Notes under the pieces: model-generated | What the model saw: only the letters and a program-made list of their open reading frames with translations | Databases searched by the model: none | Told to the model about the DNA's origin: nothing | Program-made: the position numbers and the translations under genes | Part shown: in pieces, positions 62,860 to 64,000 of the stretch | How positions within the stretch are numbered: position 1 is the stretch's first letter | How the letters are laid out: every line of letters begins with the position of its first letter | DNA from: Odontesthes bonariensis | Taxonomy: Eukaryota > Chordata > Actinopteri > Atheriniformes > Atherinopsidae | Length of the DNA: 64,000 bases | Direction: 5' to 3' | NCBI RefSeq assembly: GCF_027942865.1 | Contig: NC_134511.1 | Span: 40,260,607-40,324,606 of the forward strand

Positions 62860-63405
62860 ACAATAGTCTCTCACTTCAGGCCTTTAAGGCCATCATTGTG
62901 ATATTGCCACCTGCTGGTGGGAGGACATATTGCCGTTTCAGACCCAGAATTATTGTTGTAATAGCAGCTTCAGAAGTGCAATTTGTAATCAATGTAAAAG
63001 AGACTCATGCGTCATGATGCGTTGCTGTGTATGGTGCATTAATTATATCCATGATGAATCCATGGGTATTGACGTCTGTGCATAAATCATTTCTAAACGT
63101 TCTAATGTGTAGCCTTGTCATACTAATGCCGAGCTGAGGCAGTAGATGATTTAATGGGTACTAGCATCAAGGCATGAGTTACTGTCCAGAAGTATAAGCC
63201 ATTTAATTTGCCACTGCTGCTCTCTCATATGCTCTCTCATCCTTTTTAGTGTCGAGTACACACAACAGAGCTTTTTGTGCTCACTTTCCATTGCCCATTG
63301 AACTGGACTCTCATGAGGTAGGATGCAGTGGGACACTGATATGCTGAAATAGATACAAACACTTTTAACTGAATCATTTAACTCAATTATTTCAACACTT
63401 TAGGC
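62860..63405. other. Gene-free stretch
   Basis: No gene or repeat recognised. Confidence 0.4.
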
Positions 63406-63410
63406 ACGGC

Positions 63411-64000
63411 AAGGCAAGGCAAGGCAAGGCATCTTTATTTATATAGCGCATTTCATACCACAGGCAGCTCAATGTGCTTTACATAAAGACAAGGCATTTA
63501 AAAGAACAGAAAAACACAGTTAAAAGCAATCAAAGAAGAGGGGAAAAAGAAAGATATAAACTCAACCATAAGCACACCGAAAGAGAAATGTTTCTAACCT
63601 GGATTTAAAAGTGCTTCCAGTTGGGGCTGATTTCAGTTCTGCTGGTAGTTTGTTCCAGTTGTGTGCAGCATAACAGCTAAAAGCTGCTTTACCGTGTCTA
63701 GTTTGAACTCTGGGCTCCACTATCTGACCTGAGTCAGCAGATCTCAGAGCTCTGCTGGGTTTATACTCTACCAGCATGTCATTCATGTATTCTGGACCTA
63801 AACCGTTCTGTGATTTGTAGACGAGCAGCAGAACTTTAAAATCTATTCTGTATCTGACCGGGAGCCGATGTAAAGACTTGAGAACTGGGGTGATGTGATC
63901 TGATCTCTTTGTTCTGGTTAAAACTCGGGCTGCAGCGTTCTGAATGAGCTGCAGCTGTTTGAGACTCTTTTGGGGGAGTCCAGTCAGAAGACCGTTACAG
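63411..64000 (-). mobile_element. L2-like LINE 3' part, running off the window
   Basis: Minus strand reads LTRTKRSDHITPVLKSL-like, then NDMLVEYKPSRALRSADSGQ, AAFSCYAAHNWNKLPAELK and FKSRLETFLFRCAYG, the end of the reverse-transcriptase protein. The 3' UTR (TATTTATATAGCGCATTTCA reversed) terminates in GCCTT repeats at 63411-63431. It enters the window already open at 64000. Confidence 0.85.

Overview
The window looks like teleost nuclear DNA, probably from a spiny-rayed fish. This is inferred from compact multi-exon genes with GT-AG introns, many fish-type L2-like LINE 3' ends, a tRNA-headed SINE, Harbinger, ISL2EU and TTAA-type DNA transposons, and long CA/GT microsatellites. No species can be named from the sequence alone.

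Layout. 1-7200: no gene recognised. 7201-9225 (+): one uninterrupted 674-codon piggyBac-derived transposase gene that keeps the DDD triad and the C-terminal Cys/His domain. 9227-13272: no gene, one long GT microsatellite. 13273-60001 (-): a tandem array of alpha-arrestin (ARRDC3-like) genes, all on the minus strand. Each has the same six-exon structure and identical intron phases.

The array, in order of rising coordinate: copy A (intact, 321 aa, no PPxY tail), copy B (intact, 353 aa), a stray pseudo-exon 1 near 21.5 kb, pseudogene A' (23.2-24.6 kb), copy C (near-identical to B at its 5' end, with an in-frame stop in exon 4), copy D (intact; its first intron is swollen by a 5.4 kb inverted-repeat element carrying a 3.85 kb 20-bp satellite), copy E (sister of D, with the 3' part of exon 5 and its donor deleted), and copy F (intact, 354 aa). 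Exon coordinates below were read by hand from splice sites and checked by reading frame and by comparison among the copies.

Two block duplications explain the array: (A+B) to (A'+C), and D to E. The sister copies serve as empty-site references. They show a L2 fragment and a TTAA-flanked 569 bp element in E only, a L2 fragment in D only, and a deletion across a GTAAT microhomology. Alpha-arrestins are adaptors that bind membrane cargo through the arrestin fold and recruit NEDD4-type ubiquitin ligases through PPxY motifs. Copies B, D and F keep one PPxY; A lacks it. The array is therefore a set of possible cargo adaptors at different stages of divergence and decay.

Between the genes the window is rich in mobile DNA: a Harbinger element with an ISL2EU-like THAP element nested in it (30.5-33.1 kb), one LINE inserted in another with a visible target-site duplication (43.3-46.1 kb), a Harbinger-type MITE (48.07-48.64 kb), a L2-like endonuclease fragment (49.9-50.9 kb), a 985 bp element with 9 bp duplications (61.86-62.84 kb), and a LINE running off the end. 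No RNA gene, CRISPR array or virus-like element was identified.
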